Shown here one piece after another: positions 61,982 through 64,000 of a DNA stretch of 64,000 nt. The notes below the pieces were generated by a model. It ran no database searches and had not been told where the DNA came from. It saw only the letters and a program-made list of their open reading frames with translations. The stretch's first letter is position 1; each line of letters starts with the position of its first letter. Made by a program: the position numbers and the translations under genes. This stretch comes from CAVSWT01 sp963775245 (GTDB lineage: Bacteria; Bacteroidota; Ignavibacteria; Ignavibacteriales; Ignavibacteriaceae): NCBI GenBank assembly GCA_963775245.1, contig CAVZID010000005.1:62001-126000 (forward strand), in the 5' to 3' direction.

Positions 61982-64000
61982 TTAATTTTCTATGTTAAAA
62001 GTAATTTCAAAAATCGTAGAGCCAGGTTTAGAAGTTACCAATTTTAATTTACCATTATGTTGTTCTATTATTTTTTGAGCGATAGGCAAACCCAATCCAG
62101 TACCGGATGATTTAGTTGTAAAAAACGGTTCGAAAATATTTATGTTTTCATCAAAACCTGGACCATCATCCTTTACGAATATAGAAACTGATTCAATCTT
62201 TTCATCAAAGATTATTGATATCGTAATGCTGCCTTGTTGATTAATTGCTTCAATTGCATTTTCAATTAAATGTAAAAATGCAGATTGTAATTTTTGATAA
62301 TCCCCCATTATAATACAATCATTCAATTCAGTTATGAATTTTATTTTTCTTTCAGTCAGGATTGGCTCTAAGAAATCTTTTATATTGTTTATTAGATTAG
62401 CCAGATTTACATTTGAATTAATCAACTCTACCTGGCGTGAATACTGAAGTACATTTCTTAATAGTTTATCTAGTCTTTTAACTTCTTTTTGAATAATAGA
62501 AAAAGATTTCCTCTTGGAATCAGGTAAATCCAGGCTCTTGGAAAGCATATCAATATTCATATTTATTGAAACAAGAGGAGTTTTTATTTCATGCGACAGA
62601 AATGCAGTCATCTTACCTATTGCAGCAAGTTTTTCAGAATTTCGAAGATCTTCTTCAGCTTTAATTTGTACAGAAATATCTCTGAAAATTCCTAACAAAA
62701 GTGATTTACCATTTTCAAACTGAATAATTGTATATGAAATATCAAGTACTAAAGATTTTCCAGATCGTAAAGTTCTTTTAGATTTTTTATTTCTAACAAA
62801 ACTATTACTAAAAAAATTTTTCTGATATTCTAACAGCATTAAAGCTGCTTCTTTATTGGTTTTTTCAGAATATACATCATAATAAGGCTTACCTATTACT
62901 TCTTCTTTTCTAGCATCGAATATTTTGCAGAAAGCTGTATTAACTGTAATTACAATTCCCTTGGAATCCGTAAGCCTCATGCCGTCATTAGAGTTTTCCC
63001 AGATTGATCTGAACTGCATTTCAGAAAACCGAAGTGCTTCTTCAGCGAGCTTTCTGCTTGAAATATCCCGAACCAATCCCACAAAAGCTTTAGGTTTTTT
63101 ATCTTCACCATAAATTACAGATGCACTTAGTTCTCCTGGAAAAGTCTCTCTATTTCGCTTGAGTAAAATATACTCTTTGTTTCTAAGATTCTGATGATGA
63201 AACAAATGAAATGTTTCTGTTTTAAATTCCCACATATAATCTGGAGCAACAAAATCAATTACATTAAGTCCGACTATTTCATCTGGATGATTATAACCGA
63301 ATAACGAAGCAACATGACTATTACACATTAAAACATTACCACTCAGATCCATCAAAACAATGCCGTCAGGGGAAGTTTCTACCAGGCTTCGATAAAGCTC
63401 CTCACTTTGTCTTTTTTCTTCTTCAGCTAATTTTGTCTCAGTAACATCTTCAGCAAGTCCAACAATTTGAGTAACTTTATTACTCCCGTCTTTGACAGGA
63501 TATCCTCTATCTCTAATCCATCTTAATTGTCCATCATCTCGGATAATCCTATATTCAACAAAATACCCGTCTTCACGCTGATTTTTTGTAGCTTCATTTA
63601 CTTTTTGAATATCTTGAGGATGAATGATCTCCATCCACGAATTTGGGTCGTCATATAAACTTTGACACGTTCTTCCCCATATATCTTCATAGGTATGGCT
63701 TACATAAATTCTTTCTTTTTTATGTCCATCTAATGTTATAATATGAAAGACTTCATTAATATTTTCAATTAAGCTGCGAAATCTTTCTTCACTATTCTTA
63801 AGTGCTTTTTCAGTCTTTTTTCTTTCTGTGATATCTCTGAAAATTGTAAGAAGAAGAGGTTCCTCAATTAATTTTATTATTTCATTGCTATATGAATCTA
63901 TAAAATTGTTAATGACTTCTGCATAAATAGTCTTCCCGCTTTTTAGCTTTAGTTCCACTTCAAAAACAGATTTCATTTCTCTTTTTTGAAATCTATCTTT
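61982..64000 (-). CDS. Multi-PAS sensor histidine kinase (partial, runs off the window)
   Basis: The frame is open to the window edge at 64000, so the N terminus is missing; the first ATG inside (63974-63976) lies within a PAS domain and is unlikely to be the start. Numbering from that Met, three further PAS/PAC domains follow (about 60-180, 187-310 and 313-432). Then come a HisKA domain with H462 in FLSHEIKTPL and a HATPase domain with NAIEAI, DDGPGF and SGTGLGLP. No membrane segment appears in the visible part. It ends 2 nt before the NtrC-type gene, forming a two-component pair. The ligand sensed by the PAS domains is unknown. Confidence 0.9.
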   Translation of the reverse strand, partial: KDRFQKREMKSVFEVELKLKSGKTIYAEVINNFIDSYSNEIIKLIEEPLLLTIFRDITERKKTEKALKNSEERFRSLIENINEVFHIITLDGHKKERIYVSHTYEDIWGRTCQSLYDDPNSWMEIIHPQDIQKVNEATKNQREDGYFVEYRIIRDDGQLRWIRDRGYPVKDGSNKVTQIVGLAEDVTETKLAEEEKRQSEELYRSLVETSPDGIVLMDLSGNVLMCNSHVASLFGYNHPDEIVGLNVIDFVAPDYMWEFKTETFHLFHHQNLRNKEYILLKRNRETFPGELSASVIYGEDKKPKAFVGLVRDISSRKLAEEALRFSEMQFRSIWENSNDGMRLTDSKGIVITVNTAFCKIFDARKEEVIGKPYYDVYSEKTNKEAALMLLEYQKNFFSNSFVRNKKSKRTLRSGKSLVLDISYTIIQFENGKSLLLGIFRDISVQIKAEEDLRNSEKLAAIGKMTAFLSHEIKTPLVSINMNIDMLSKSLDLPDSKRKSFSIIQKEVKRLDKLLRNVLQYSRQVELINSNVNLANLINNIKDFLEPILTERKIKFITELNDCIIMGDYQKLQSAFLHLIENAIEAINQQGSITISIIFDEKIESVSIFVKDDGPGFDENINIFEPFFTTKSSGTGLGLPIAQKIIEQHNGKLKLVTSKPGSTIFEITFNIEN

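Noticed and set aside
1..64000. CRISPR arrays, rRNA genes, phage genes or a plasmid origin
   Set aside because: No evenly spaced direct repeats, rRNA-like sequence, phage structural genes or replication genes were seen.

Overview
The window is AT-rich and comes from a bacterium of the Bacteroidota/Chlorobi side of the tree, most likely an Ignavibacteria-type organism. The main evidence is three secreted proteins ending in type IX secretion (T9SS) sorting domains with the NYPNPFNPST signature. The species cannot be read from the sequence. Apart from a tRNA-Ser(GGA), a POT-like MFS transporter and one intact IS256-family insertion sequence, almost everything belongs to a single large surface-polysaccharide (EPS/capsule) locus and its controls.

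Layout. 0.1-1.7 kb: tRNA-Ser and transporter. 1.8-4.5 kb: two paralogous T9SS cargo genes with a shared leader motif. 4.6-38.5 kb: one long, mostly tightly packed minus-strand run of 25 genes. It holds seven soluble or membrane-anchored glycosyltransferases (six GT4-like, one GT2), one GT-C-like membrane protein, four NodB-type deacetylases, two PaaK/CapK-like adenylate-forming enzymes, two asparagine-synthetase homologues, two ATP-grasp ligases, a PIG-L deacetylase, a HAD phosphatase, a phosphatidylserine-decarboxylase-like protein, a nucleotide-sugar dehydrogenase, a FAD oxidoreductase, a Wzy/O-antigen-ligase protein, a Wzx flippase, an acyltransferase and a heparinase-like lyase. 39.1-45.3 kb: two plus-strand right-handed beta-helix secreted proteins. 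45.3-48.3 kb: a third asparagine-synthetase homologue and a methyltransferase. 48.5-49.9 kb: the IS256 element. 49.9-59.4 kb: a second minus-strand block with a lipoprotein, a Wzc-type tyrosine autokinase, a Wza-type export protein, WbpD/WbpB/WbpE-like sugar-nucleotide enzymes, the initiating polyprenyl sugar-phosphate transferase and a STAS protein. 59.6-64 kb: a free-standing HisKA-like protein, a CheW-like protein, an NtrC-type sigma-54 activator and its PAS histidine kinase, which runs off the window edge.

How the parts fit. The genes describe a Wzx/Wzy-dependent pathway: initiation (56.4 kb), sugar assembly and decoration (5-38 kb), flipping (34.7 kb), polymerisation (32 kb) and export (51.5-54.7 kb). 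The dehydrogenase at 9 kb together with the WbpB/E/D-like genes at 54.8-59 kb would make a UDP-2,3-diacetamido-glucuronate-type precursor. The beta-helix proteins and the heparinase-like enzyme probably act on the polymer. A roughly 130-residue carbohydrate-binding-like module, present in one protein at the left end (1.8 kb) and twice in one at 42-45 kb, suggests the T9SS proteins bind it. The gene content resembles the exosortase-A/PEP-CTERM EPS loci (asparagine synthetase, NodB proteins, AMP-ligase-like proteins, PrsK/PrsR-like two-component system), but with T9SS cargo in place of an exosortase. Candidate -24/-12 elements near 41.8, 59.5 and 60.4 kb would connect the NtrC-type regulator to this locus. 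They are imperfect and unproven.
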